DNA of 43,867 nucleotides from an uncultured Bacteroidales bacterium (lineage in GTDB: Bacteria > Bacteroidota > Bacteroidia > Bacteroidales > UBA932): positions 1 to 43,867 of the forward strand of contig CAMKAJ010000020.1 of the NCBI GenBank assembly GCA_946410455.1, read 5' to 3'. The notes under the pieces are model-generated. The model was not told the DNA's origin. It searched no databases and saw only the letters and a list, made by a program, of their open reading frames with translations. Below are positions 10,185 through 18,275 of this stretch, one piece after another. Position numbers and translations under genes: made by a program. Within the stretch, counting starts at the first letter, position 1; the number at the start of each line of letters is the position of its first letter.

Positions 10185-11042
10185 TTATTGAATGATTAAT
10201 CCGTCATAGGCGGGGTGTACATGCTCAGGGAGCTGTTTTTCGAATTCTGCATGAGGGGGCAGAAGGTGCGACAGATGGGTTATGTACGATTCTTCTGCGC
10301 CCACCCTCTCAAAGAACGCCAGGCATTCGTCCAGCGAGAAATGCGAGTGATGAGGCCCGGGCTTTACGCAGTTGAGGGTAACGGCCCGGAGCCCATGCAG
10401 CTTCTCAAATTCCTCATCTTCAATAAGATTCATGTCTGTAAGATAGGCAATGTCGCCAAAGCGGTAGCCCAGCACGGAGAGTTTCTTGACCTTGTGGTGC
10501 CATCCCTGGATGGGCACTACTTCTACGCACTTGCTCTCGTCGCCCGAGGCCCCCAGGTGTCTGTATCCAAAGCCTTTCTCCCACTGCAAGACCTCATCTC
10601 CGGCATTAGACCAAACCTTAAATGGCTGGCTGCCGTCTATCGTGTGCATGTGCCATTCCGGGGCCCCTGGGTATTTGGGATCCGCAAAGGCGTATGCATA
10701 AGTGTGACGCAGCGAATCTTCCACATACTTCTCGCAGTAAATGTTTACCGGACGGCTCTCGCAGAGATTGAGGGCGCGAGTGTCGTCCAGCCCTCCTACG
10801 TGGTCCATGTGATTGTGCGTAAGCAGTATGGCGTCAAGGTGACGCATCCCCACGCTCAGTGCTTGCTGCCTAAAGTCGGGCCCGCAGTCAATCAGAATGC
10901 TCAGGCCCCCGTACTCGGCAAGGGCAGATGCGCGCTGGCGCTTGTCTCTGGGGTCGGCAGACATGCACACGGGGCATGTGCATCCTACCATAGGCACGCC
11001 GGACGAAGTCCCGGACCCCAGAATCGTAAGTTTAGCTTTCAT
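10185..11042 (-). CDS. MBL-fold metallo-hydrolase (PhnP-like)
   Basis: A 285-residue metallo-beta-lactamase-fold hydrolase. The metal motif is LLTHNHMDHVGG, with a later GWHHK segment, YLTDMN and HHSHFSLDE supplying further ligands. The N-terminus GSGTSSGVPMVGCTCPVC is typical of the PhnP/YcbX-like MBL group, which includes phosphodiesterases for cyclic phosphates; its cysteines may bind an extra zinc. The substrate here is unknown. The ATG overlaps the mtaB stop by four bases (ATGA), so translation is likely coupled. Confidence 0.88.
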   Translation of the reverse strand: MKAKLTILGSGTSSGVPMVGCTCPVCMSADPRDKRQRASALAEYGGLSILIDCGPDFRQQALSVGMRHLDAILLTHNHMDHVGGLDDTRALNLCESRPVNIYCEKYVEDSLRHTYAYAFADPKYPGAPEWHMHTIDGSQPFKVWSNAGDEVLQWEKGFGYRHLGASGDESKCVEVVPIQGWHHKVKKLSVLGYRFGDIAYLTDMNLIEDEEFEKLHGLRAVTLNCVKPGPHHSHFSLDECLAFFERVGAEESYITHLSHLLPPHAEFEKQLPEHVHPAYDGLIIQ

Positions 11043-12298
11043 ATCGTAACATCCACTATCTTTCCGCTCAGCGCCTCCTCGTAGGGGCGGCGTACGCGTA
11101 TGTAATTACCTGTATATCCTTCCATGAAACCCTGCCTGTCGGTAGATTCGAACAGCACCCGTTCGTGGACTCCCTTGTTTGCCTGTACAAACTCGGAATG
11201 AAGCCTGGAGCTAAGCTCTTCGAGCACTGCAACCCTTTCTTTCTTAACGTTTTCCGCCACCTGTCCGGGCATGTCGGCAGCGGGCGTTCCGGGCCGGCGG
11301 GAGTAGGGGAATACATGTATGAACGAGGGGCGCACCCGCTCCAGGAACGCCACGCTCTGGGCAAACAGCTCTTCCGTTTCGCCCGGGAGCCCCACCATTA
11401 CATCTATGCCAAAGAACACCAGGGGCCCGCCGGGGCGTTCCATCGCTTTGCGTACATACTCCAGCTTATCGGCAAAGAAAGCGGTGGTGTATCGCCGCCC
11501 CATGCTCTCCAGAAGAGCGTCGGAGCCGGTCTGGAGCGGAATGTGGAAATGCGGCTGGAACTTGGTGCCCGAGGCAATCCAGTCTATGATTTCTGCCGTG
11601 AGAAGATTGGGCTCGATGCTGGAGATACGGTAGCGCTCTATGCCTTCAACCTCGTTCAGCGCCTGCAGGAGCTGCAAGAAAGACTCTCCGGTGCTGCGCC
11701 CAAAGTCGCCGGTATTCACGCCGGTAAGCACTATCTCCTTAACCCCCATTGCTGCAATCTTGCGGGCATTAGCTACACACTCGGCAATGGGTACGCTGCG
11801 GCTCTCGCCACGGGCGTACGGTACCGTGCAGTACTTGCAATAATTGTTGCAACCGTCCTGCACCTTGAGGAACGAACGGGTGCGCTCGCCGCTGCTGAAT
11901 GCCGCGAACACCTGAGAATCGTACGGCGCCACCTGCGTAATGCCGCAAAACGATAGGGTGTCGGGCACCACCCGAGACTTCTCGTTGCAGCCAAATACAA
12001 GAGCTACGCCGGGAATGGCCTTGATCTCGTCCCTCCGCAGCTGGGCGCTGCATCCTGTAACCACCACGCAGGCTCCGGGATTCACACGGTGTACCTTGCG
12101 TATCAGGTTGCGCGATTTGGCGTCGGCAGTAGCCGTAACCGAGCAGGTGTTGACCAGGTAAATATCTGCCTTGCTGCTCCATGGCACCATCTCCAGGCCG
12201 GCCTCCACAAACCCTCGTTCGTAAGTGCTGGTCTCGGCATAATTGAGCTTGCAGCCAAGTGTGAGGAACGCTATCTTTTTATTCTTACTTTCGCCCAT
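11039..12298 (-). CDS. mtaB: tRNA t6A37 methylthiotransferase MtaB
   Basis: A 419-residue radical-SAM methylthiotransferase converting t6A to ms2t6A at position 37 of tRNA. The N-terminal UPF0004 domain has the cluster cysteines Cys16 (TLGCKLN), Cys52 (NTCSVT) and Cys83 (TGCSAQ). The radical-SAM motif CNNYCKYC spans 150-157, and a TRAM-like domain ends the protein. The TLGCKLNYAE start and overall length match MtaB better than MiaB or RimO. tsaD, which helps make the t6A substrate, is divergently encoded at the far end of this operon. Overlaps folB by 28 bases. Confidence 0.92.
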   Translation of the reverse strand: MGESKNKKIAFLTLGCKLNYAETSTYERGFVEAGLEMVPWSSKADIYLVNTCSVTATADAKSRNLIRKVHRVNPGACVVVTGCSAQLRRDEIKAIPGVALVFGCNEKSRVVPDTLSFCGITQVAPYDSQVFAAFSSGERTRSFLKVQDGCNNYCKYCTVPYARGESRSVPIAECVANARKIAAMGVKEIVLTGVNTGDFGRSTGESFLQLLQALNEVEGIERYRISSIEPNLLTAEIIDWIASGTKFQPHFHIPLQTGSDALLESMGRRYTTAFFADKLEYVRKAMERPGGPLVFFGIDVMVGLPGETEELFAQSVAFLERVRPSFIHVFPYSRRPGTPAADMPGQVAENVKKERVAVLEELSSRLHSEFVQANKGVHERVLFESTDRQGFMEGYTGNYIRVRRPYEEALSGKIVDVTI

Positions 12299-12627
12299 TC
12301 GCAGTTTCCTCCCACCGGAGGATTCTTTTTAGAAACACAAATCTCAAAATGCTCGAGCTCCGGCAGTTCGCTCTGCAGGGCGTCGGCAATACGCGCTGCC
12401 ACATGCTCCAGGAGTTTAGACGGCACTGCCATCTGCCGGGCTACTACGGCGTACACTTTGCTGTAGTCCAGGGTGTCCTCCAAATTGTCGCTCTGCGCAG
12501 CACGGGAGAAATCGTAGTCGCACTCAAAATCTACCCGGAACTCGTTGCCGTTCACAAGTTCGCTCTCCAGGCAGCCGTGCCTGGCAAAAAAGTGCATTCC
12601 CTGAAGTTCTATTCGTCCGCTCATCAT
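12271..12627 (-). CDS. folB: Dihydroneopterin aldolase
   Basis: A 118-residue FolB, the folate-pathway enzyme cleaving 7,8-dihydroneopterin to 6-hydroxymethyl-dihydropterin and glycolaldehyde. Family features visible are IELQGMHFFARHGCLESE near the N-terminus, DTLDYSKVY in the middle, LLEHVAARIADAL and the final SKKNPPVGG with the conserved lysine. Length is typical. The start overlaps the tamB stop in an ATGA, and the 3' end overlaps mtaB by 28 bases. Confidence 0.93.
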   Translation of the reverse strand: MMSGRIELQGMHFFARHGCLESELVNGNEFRVDFECDYDFSRAAQSDNLEDTLDYSKVYAVVARQMAVPSKLLEHVAARIADALQSELPELEHFEICVSKKNPPVGGNCEWAKVRIKR

Positions 12628-15600
12628 TCAATCACGATAGTTTTCATCTCGCGGCTGGCCGCAGCTTCGCGCATTGCCGCTTCGTTTTTCTTTTTGCGCG
12701 ACATGAAAATCTGCCTTATGAACTCGCGCGTGTGGTCGAATTCTTTCTGGTAAGAGAAACCCAGGCCGTTACGCTGAGAGAAGTCCAGACTGCTGCTGAA
12801 CTCGTCGGCAGAGTGTGAGAAGAGCTTGAAGCGCAGCTCGCCGCTGCGGTCCATCTTTATCTCTATATCTATGTCGCCTACCACGTCGCCGTAGGCACTT
12901 TTGGATGTGCTGTACTTGCGGTTGCCCACGGAGCCGTTGACCAGCACCCTGTTGTTGAACAGCTGCGTAGATACGGCCACGTCGAATATGTCCGTGCCTA
13001 CCTGGTCTTGCTGGTACCCCAGGCCGAAGTCTAAAGGAATGTTGAGCTTCTGCAGGATGTTGTTGAGCTGGCTGGAAACTATCTCGCCCACGTTAGATGC
13101 AATCATGTTGGTGCCGTTCACCACTCCGGAGCCCTCCTCGGGCAGGAAGGTACCGAAGAGCAGCAGGGCGACGAACTGCTTCTGAATCTTGTCTTGTGTG
13201 TTGAGCGCTCCTTCCACCTGCATCTTGGTGTTGGGGTCAAGGTCTGGGACGTTGATGGCAAAAGATACGTCGGGGTTCTTGAGCTTGCCGCTGATGTTGA
13301 TACCGCATTCTACGTTGCGGCGGCTTGATACAGAGGTGGAATCGGCCACCAGCGTGGCCAGGGAGGTCTTGACGTTGTGAATGGCATGCACGTCCAGGGC
13401 ACTCTCCATTACGTCTCCGTTGAACTTTATGGTGCTCCCGGACTTGATGTCGAACTCCTTGCTCACCACTCCGGGGACGTTGAAGAGATATTTACCTTTG
13501 TCTATGTTGTAGTCGCCGTTGAGCTGCATTTTAGCTTTTGCAGTATTGAGGTCGAACACCACTACACCGCTTCCGCCGGCGCTGAGCACGTGCCCGGACT
13601 CTTTGTCTATTTCTACGTTGGCTATCACTTCCGGTGTCAGCCTTACCCTGGCGTGCGCGCTGAACCTGGAGCCGCTCTGCTGGCGCCTGGTACTGGTGCT
13701 TTCAGCGGCATCGTCCGATTCTGCGGCCGGCTGAGTAAATGTGAGCAGGTCGTTGCCTTTGGAGGCGGTGGACGAAGAAGAAATAGGCACGTTTACGTTA
13801 CCGTCGCCCGACGTGGCCACGTCGGCATCTACGTACAAATTGTTGAAAGGCCCGCTGATATGGCTCCGGCCGCTGAGCGCCAGGTCACCGTAGACCATGA
13901 TGGGACTGTCTTCGTCGGGGATGTCTATGGCCTTAAGATTCCGCATGCGCATAGTGGCATCCATGCGGAAGTCTTTGAGCTCGTGGAATGCAATGCCGCC
14001 GCTCAAGGTGCCCCGCCCTCCGTAGTCGTCGGCAAGCTTTATGTCGCCAAAGTGCAGCCCTTTATCGTCTATCGTTGCCGTTCCGTCGAGGGTGTACGCC
14101 ACGTTGGTGTAGCTGATTCTGGTGCGCACGCTGTCGAGCTGGATGGCCTCGCTGGAGAGCTTGAGCTTGTCTAAAGGGCCGGTGGCGTGCAGTTCGCCGC
14201 TCATTCGTCCGTCGAGCTCGGTAACGAAGCTCTTGAGGAACGGAGCCCCCACTCCCACGTTGAAGCCGGACAGGCTGGCGATGGCGTCAATCCGTTTGTC
14301 GGCTACAGTATAGTTGCCTCTGATATTGAGCAGTGTGCTATCTGCAACCGTATTGTTGAGGCGCACCAAAACGCGTTTGCGGGCGTCGTCCCAGATGCTG
14401 CGGAGGCTGATGTCGCCGGCGGGGTGCTGGTCGACGCTCAGGGAGCTGAGGGTCATCTCTCCCCAGATCCCCAGCGCGGAGGGTACGGGCGAGAGAATGG
14501 TCGCGTCGCCGTGCAGCGTGCCTTGAAGCTCGGGGAAGGACTCTTTGGTGAAGTCATTGAGTATCGACAGATCTAAGTTGCGCAGGCTTACCTGCAGGGT
14601 GTCTTTCTGCGTAGGGTGAATGCCTCCGTCGATGGCTATGCTCTGCGACTCGCTCGCCAGCCGGAAGTGGTCTACATCAATGGCGCCGCCGTGCAGACGG
14701 ACAGACGAGCGGGGTAGTACCCATACGTCGTTCTTGATACGCAGGTAGGAGGGGAGGGTGCGCAGGTCTATGGATGGCCGGCCTTGCTCGTCGCGGAGCA
14801 GCAGCGCAGACAGGTTGAGCTCGCTGCCGTTGTCGAAGAGCTCTGCCGCCTCGTAATGGGCGCCCAGTGTGGCTGTGTTGGATGCCGCGTCGAGCTTGAT
14901 TCCCGCCTTGTCGAAGTTGATGCTGCCGGCCTTTATGGCATCGGAATTCAAAGTGCAGCTAAGGCTCTCGTCTTGATTGTCGAGGGCCAACATGAGGCCA
15001 TTAGCCTGCAGCTTGCCGTACTTCAGCTGGGGAGTGGTGATGTATCCGAGCAGTGTGCCGTCTGAGGCAACGTCCAGGTTTACGGTCGTTTGGGGCGCGA
15101 TGGCGAGCTCCGGCATTACGAAGGCCAGCAACCCCTTGGTGTCGTGGAAGATAGCGCTCAGCGTAGCATCTACAGCTTCCGGCTCTTCCTTTTCGGTAGA
15201 AGGGAAGAAGGCCGGAAGGTCGCGTCCCACCGATATACTCTTGGCGTACTTTATCAGTGCGCCGAAGTTTTGCGGACCGAAGTACTTGGCGTCCATGAAG
15301 TTGGAGTTGAGAATGGCTACGAGGTTCTGCCCGTAGAGCCTGGCCTCCAGCTCGATGTCGCCTATCTGCTTGGTGCCACTGTCATTGGTGAGCTGAAGGT
15401 TGCTCACCTGCACATGCACAGGAGCGTTCCGGTTGATTCCCTGGTCGCCGGAGAGCGAGAAGGACACCGTGGAGGCCCCGCCGCGCTTATCGATGTTGAG
15501 GGCGGCAAGATCCACCTCGCGGAAATCTGCCTGAAGCTGTGCGTATTTGTCGCGCAGCTCGAACAGGCCGTCCAGGCTGATGAGGGCGTTGGGGTCGTCG

Positions 15601-17138
15601 CTGCGCAGCGAAGCGGTGATTTTCTGGTCTGTCAAGCTGCCGTACAGTGAGATGCTGCCGTACTCATATCCCAGGGCGCCAAGCCGGGAGATGTCCATTC
15701 TGTCCAGCTTGACGGTGGTGTGCCCGCCGCCCAGATTGCCGTTTACGGACGCCACAAAGTCGCTGCTCCCAAGTGCCTGCGAGCTGAGTATCTTGCCCAG
15801 GTCGAGGGCGTTGGCGGTGAGCTGCGCGTCGAATTCTATAGGCTTGCTGTTCACTGCGTTTCTCAGCCAGGCTGTGGCGTCAAGGCTGCCGGCGTTGGAC
15901 CTTATGTTTGCGCCTGCGTGCAGTTTATTCAGGAGGCCGGACGCTTTGCCGCGCAGGGTGAAAACCGTCTTCGGAGCCAGCCCGGAGAGCTTCACGTTGG
16001 CCCCCAGATGCCTAAGGGCCTCCTGAAGTCCGGTGGCGGTAAAGTGGAGCTCATCTATTGTAGCGTCCAGGCTTGTCTGCTGAACCTGCGGCAGCCCCTT
16101 CATGGTAGCGCTCACTTTGGCAGTAGGGCCGTATGGAGTGCTGCACACAAAATCGGTAGCTGTAAAATCGCTCACCGTTCCGTAGTAGCGCCCGCTCTGG
16201 ACGTCAGTTACGAACTTGCAGTCGCGGAAAGTGCCTGCGCTGAAGTAACTTATAGATTCCAGCACCACTCTGGAAGGGGCGAAGTCAACATCCATGCGCA
16301 ACTTTTGTACGAAATCGCCCCAGTCTGCCGTGCCGCTGTAGCTCAGCACGGCGTCGGGTATGTAGATATCGCTGCCGCTGGCATCAGTCATGTGCACGTT
16401 TTCCAGTATTGTCTTGCCCAGGCCAACGTGGCAGGCTCCGCTCAGGTGGAGTACTTCCATTCCGCTCTTCTCTACGGCACGGATGTGGTCTGCCACTGCG
16501 TGCATGCGTCCTTTGTTGAAGCTAATGTCGTGCCCTTTGGCGTCGAAGCGCACATCCATGTCGCTGAAGTCTATGCCATAGTCGTTGTCCATTCTGTAGG
16601 TGTAGCTGACCATACGGAAGTGAGCATTCTTGACGTCAAGTTTATGCACGGTGAAGAGGCTGTCCAGAGATATGGATGTGCTGTCCTGACTCGATACCAT
16701 GTTGAGTACGCGGGTGAGGTTGGTACCGAACTCTTTGTCTGGCTCGTTGGTGAGCTGGAAGAGCAGGTCTTCTGCCTCTACCCGTCCAAGCTCAAAGCCC
16801 CGGTGCTTGAGCAGCAGGCTCTTGAGGGAAACGGTCGCAGAAAGACGCCCGATGTACGCTACAGTGTCGATTGGGACTATGTCGCGGCCTCCCAGCGCAG
16901 GGTCGAAGGGGTGGGCATCCAGCAGCACCGCATCTTTGATGCTGATGGCGTTGAAAGGATGTATCTGGAGCGAGCCGATCTTCAAACTGCCGTTGAAGCT
17001 GGATTCCAGCTTGGAACTTACGGCCTTGGCGACTGAGGTCTGCACAGAAGGAACCTGCAGCAGCAGCGCAGAGCTGAGCAGCACAACTATAATGGCGCCT
17101 ACAATGCGGGCAAGTATGTATCTGAGCTTTCCGATAAT
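12624..17138 (-). CDS. TamB-like translocation/assembly protein (DUF490)
   Basis: A protein of about 1,500 residues: an N-terminal membrane anchor, a very long beta-rich region with repeated FxLxG and LxGxxxI patterns (AsmA/TamB beta-taco), and the C-terminal DUF490 domain with LLFGTFLPE and DFGLGYQQ before a basic tail. Such proteins span the periplasm and help lipids or outer-membrane proteins reach the outer membrane. The first conventional start is a GTG at 17084, but that cuts off most of the basic stretch and transmembrane helix (IGKLRYILARIVGAIIVVLL) encoded in frame just upstream. No ATG, GTG or TTG occurs between the in-frame TAG and that GTG, so an ATT at 17138 is proposed. First gene of the operon. 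Confidence 0.88.
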   Translation of the reverse strand: MIGKLRYILARIVGAIIVVLLSSALLLQVPSVQTSVAKAVSSKLESSFNGSLKIGSLQIHPFNAISIKDAVLLDAHPFDPALGGRDIVPIDTVAYIGRLSATVSLKSLLLKHRGFELGRVEAEDLLFQLTNEPDKEFGTNLTRVLNMVSSQDSTSISLDSLFTVHKLDVKNAHFRMVSYTYRMDNDYGIDFSDMDVRFDAKGHDISFNKGRMHAVADHIRAVEKSGMEVLHLSGACHVGLGKTILENVHMTDASGSDIYIPDAVLSYSGTADWGDFVQKLRMDVDFAPSRVVLESISYFSAGTFRDCKFVTDVQSGRYYGTVSDFTATDFVCSTPYGPTAKVSATMKGLPQVQQTSLDATIDELHFTATGLQEALRHLGANVKLSGLAPKTVFTLRGKASGLLNKLHAGANIRSNAGSLDATAWLRNAVNSKPIEFDAQLTANALDLGKILSSQALGSSDFVASVNGNLGGGHTTVKLDRMDISRLGALGYEYGSISLYGSLTDQKITASLRSDDPNALISLDGLFELRDKYAQLQADFREVDLAALNIDKRGGASTVSFSLSGDQGINRNAPVHVQVSNLQLTNDSGTKQIGDIELEARLYGQNLVAILNSNFMDAKYFGPQNFGALIKYAKSISVGRDLPAFFPSTEKEEPEAVDATLSAIFHDTKGLLAFVMPELAIAPQTTVNLDVASDGTLLGYITTPQLKYGKLQANGLMLALDNQDESLSCTLNSDAIKAGSINFDKAGIKLDAASNTATLGAHYEAAELFDNGSELNLSALLLRDEQGRPSIDLRTLPSYLRIKNDVWVLPRSSVRLHGGAIDVDHFRLASESQSIAIDGGIHPTQKDTLQVSLRNLDLSILNDFTKESFPELQGTLHGDATILSPVPSALGIWGEMTLSSLSVDQHPAGDISLRSIWDDARKRVLVRLNNTVADSTLLNIRGNYTVADKRIDAIASLSGFNVGVGAPFLKSFVTELDGRMSGELHATGPLDKLKLSSEAIQLDSVRTRISYTNVAYTLDGTATIDDKGLHFGDIKLADDYGGRGTLSGGIAFHELKDFRMDATMRMRNLKAIDIPDEDSPIMVYGDLALSGRSHISGPFNNLYVDADVATSGDGNVNVPISSSSTASKGNDLLTFTQPAAESDDAAESTSTRRQQSGSRFSAHARVRLTPEVIANVEIDKESGHVLSAGGSGVVVFDLNTAKAKMQLNGDYNIDKGKYLFNVPGVVSKEFDIKSGSTIKFNGDVMESALDVHAIHNVKTSLATLVADSTSVSSRRNVECGINISGKLKNPDVSFAINVPDLDPNTKMQVEGALNTQDKIQKQFVALLLFGTFLPEEGSGVVNGTNMIASNVGEIVSSQLNNILQKLNIPLDFGLGYQQDQVGTDIFDVAVSTQLFNNRVLVNGSVGNRKYSTSKSAYGDVVGDIDIEIKMDRSGELRFKLFSHSADEFSSSLDFSQRNGLGFSYQKEFDHTREFIRQIFMSRKKKNEAAMREAAASREMKTIVIE

Positions 17139-17160
17139 TCGCGTATATCTCTAAATCCTA

Positions 17161-17188
17161 CAAATTTAGTAAATATTTATTAAATTTG
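17161..17188. promoter_or_regulatory. Divergent tamB/tsaD promoter region
   Basis: Two exact TAnnTTTG boxes lie back to back: TAAATTTG at 17181-17188 on the plus strand for tsaD, and the same sequence on the minus strand at 17161-17168 for tamB. Neither has a good TTTG -33 element. The tsaD leader would be about 17 bases. The tamB box ends 22 bases before the proposed ATT start and over 75 bases before the GTG. Confidence 0.55.
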
Positions 17189-17210
17189 CGGGCCCAAGCA
17201 GGGCTTTTGT

Positions 17211-18233
17211 ATGGCAGATATTATACTGGGAATAGAATCTTCTTGCGACGATACTTCCGCCGCCGTGATAAAAGACGGCTGGCTGCTCTCCAACGTTATT
17301 GCTTCGCAAGACGTACATAAGGCCTACGGAGGGGTGGTGCCGGAGCTCGCCTCCCGTGCCCATGAGCTTAATATAGTGCCCGTAGTGAGCGAGGCCCTGT
17401 CGCGCGCCGGAGTAGAGCCGGGGGAACTCAGTGCCATTGCCTTTACCCGGGGACCGGGCCTGCTGGGCTCGCTGCTCGTTGGCACTTCGTTCGCAAAGGC
17501 TATGGGGCTTGCACTGGATATACCAATAATAATGGTAAACCATCTCCAGGGGCACCTGATGGCCGATTTTATCCGCCAGAGCGGTAAGGACCCCGTGGAA
17601 CCCTCGTTCCCCTATCTATGCCTGCTGGTAAGCGGTGGCAATTCTCAGATCGTGCGTGTAGATGCTCCACTTTCTTATACGATTCTGGGTCAGACCATAG
17701 ACGACGCGGTGGGAGAGGCCTTCGATAAATGCTCCAAGATGATGGGTCTCGGTTATCCCGGAGGACCCATAATAGACAAGCTGGCAAAACTGGGCGACCC
17801 CACTCGCTTCAGTTTTGCAAAGCCCCATATCCCGGGGTTGGATTATTCGTTCAGCGGCATCAAGACCTCTTTACTCTACTTTGTGCGGGACGAGATGGCT
17901 AAGGACCCTCAGTTCATGGAAAAGAATAAGGAAGACATCTGCGCCTCGTTCCAGAAGGCCCTGATAGACATACTGATGGACAAGCTCATTAAGGCCGCGC
18001 GGCAGACCGGAATCAAAGATATAACAATAGGCGGGGGGGTGAGCGCAAACAGCGGCTTGCGCCAGAGGCTTGTGGAGGAGGGCGCAAAGCGCGGCTGGCG
18101 CACCTTCCTGCCGGAATTCAAATTCACTACCGACAATGCTGCAATGATTGCCGTTGCCGGTTATTATCATTATCTCGCAGGCGAAAATACAGCTCTTGAT
18201 GTAGCTCCAGTCTCCAGGCTATCGGATTTTTGA
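17211..18233 (+). CDS. tsaD: tRNA N6-threonylcarbamoyladenosine transferase TsaD
   Basis: A 340-residue TsaD (Kae1/Gcp family), the subunit that transfers threonylcarbamoyl from TC-AMP to A37 of tRNA with TsaB and TsaE. It has the opening LGIESSCDDTSAA, the metal histidines His111 and His115 in NHLQGHLMA, the SGGNSQIV and DDAVGEAFDK segments, and the C-terminal GGGVSANSGLR nucleotide-binding part. Length is typical. It starts divergently from tamB, and glnN follows after 42 bases. Confidence 0.96.
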   Translation: MADIILGIESSCDDTSAAVIKDGWLLSNVIASQDVHKAYGGVVPELASRAHELNIVPVVSEALSRAGVEPGELSAIAFTRGPGLLGSLLVGTSFAKAMGLALDIPIIMVNHLQGHLMADFIRQSGKDPVEPSFPYLCLLVSGGNSQIVRVDAPLSYTILGQTIDDAVGEAFDKCSKMMGLGYPGGPIIDKLAKLGDPTRFSFAKPHIPGLDYSFSGIKTSLLYFVRDEMAKDPQFMEKNKEDICASFQKALIDILMDKLIKAARQTGIKDITIGGGVSANSGLRQRLVEEGAKRGWRTFLPEFKFTTDNAAMIAVAGYYHYLAGENTALDVAPVSRLSDF

Positions 18234-18239
18234 AAAAAT

Positions 18240-18255
18240 CTTGCTAAATTGCAAG
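18240..18255. promoter_or_regulatory. Inverted repeat in the glnN leader
   Basis: CTTGC (18240-18244) and GCAAG (18251-18255) flank six bases between tsaD and glnN. A TGTTTTTG, one mismatch from TAnnTTTG, ends just before the ATG at 18276. The repeat could be an operator for nitrogen control or only a small hairpin. Confidence 0.3.
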
Positions 18256-18275
18256 GTTTTTGTTTTTGAAAATCT

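Noticed and set aside
15720..17036. A 438-codon plus-strand frame opposite tamB
   Set aside because: No recognisable motif; the opposite strand carries a clear TamB-like pattern throughout.
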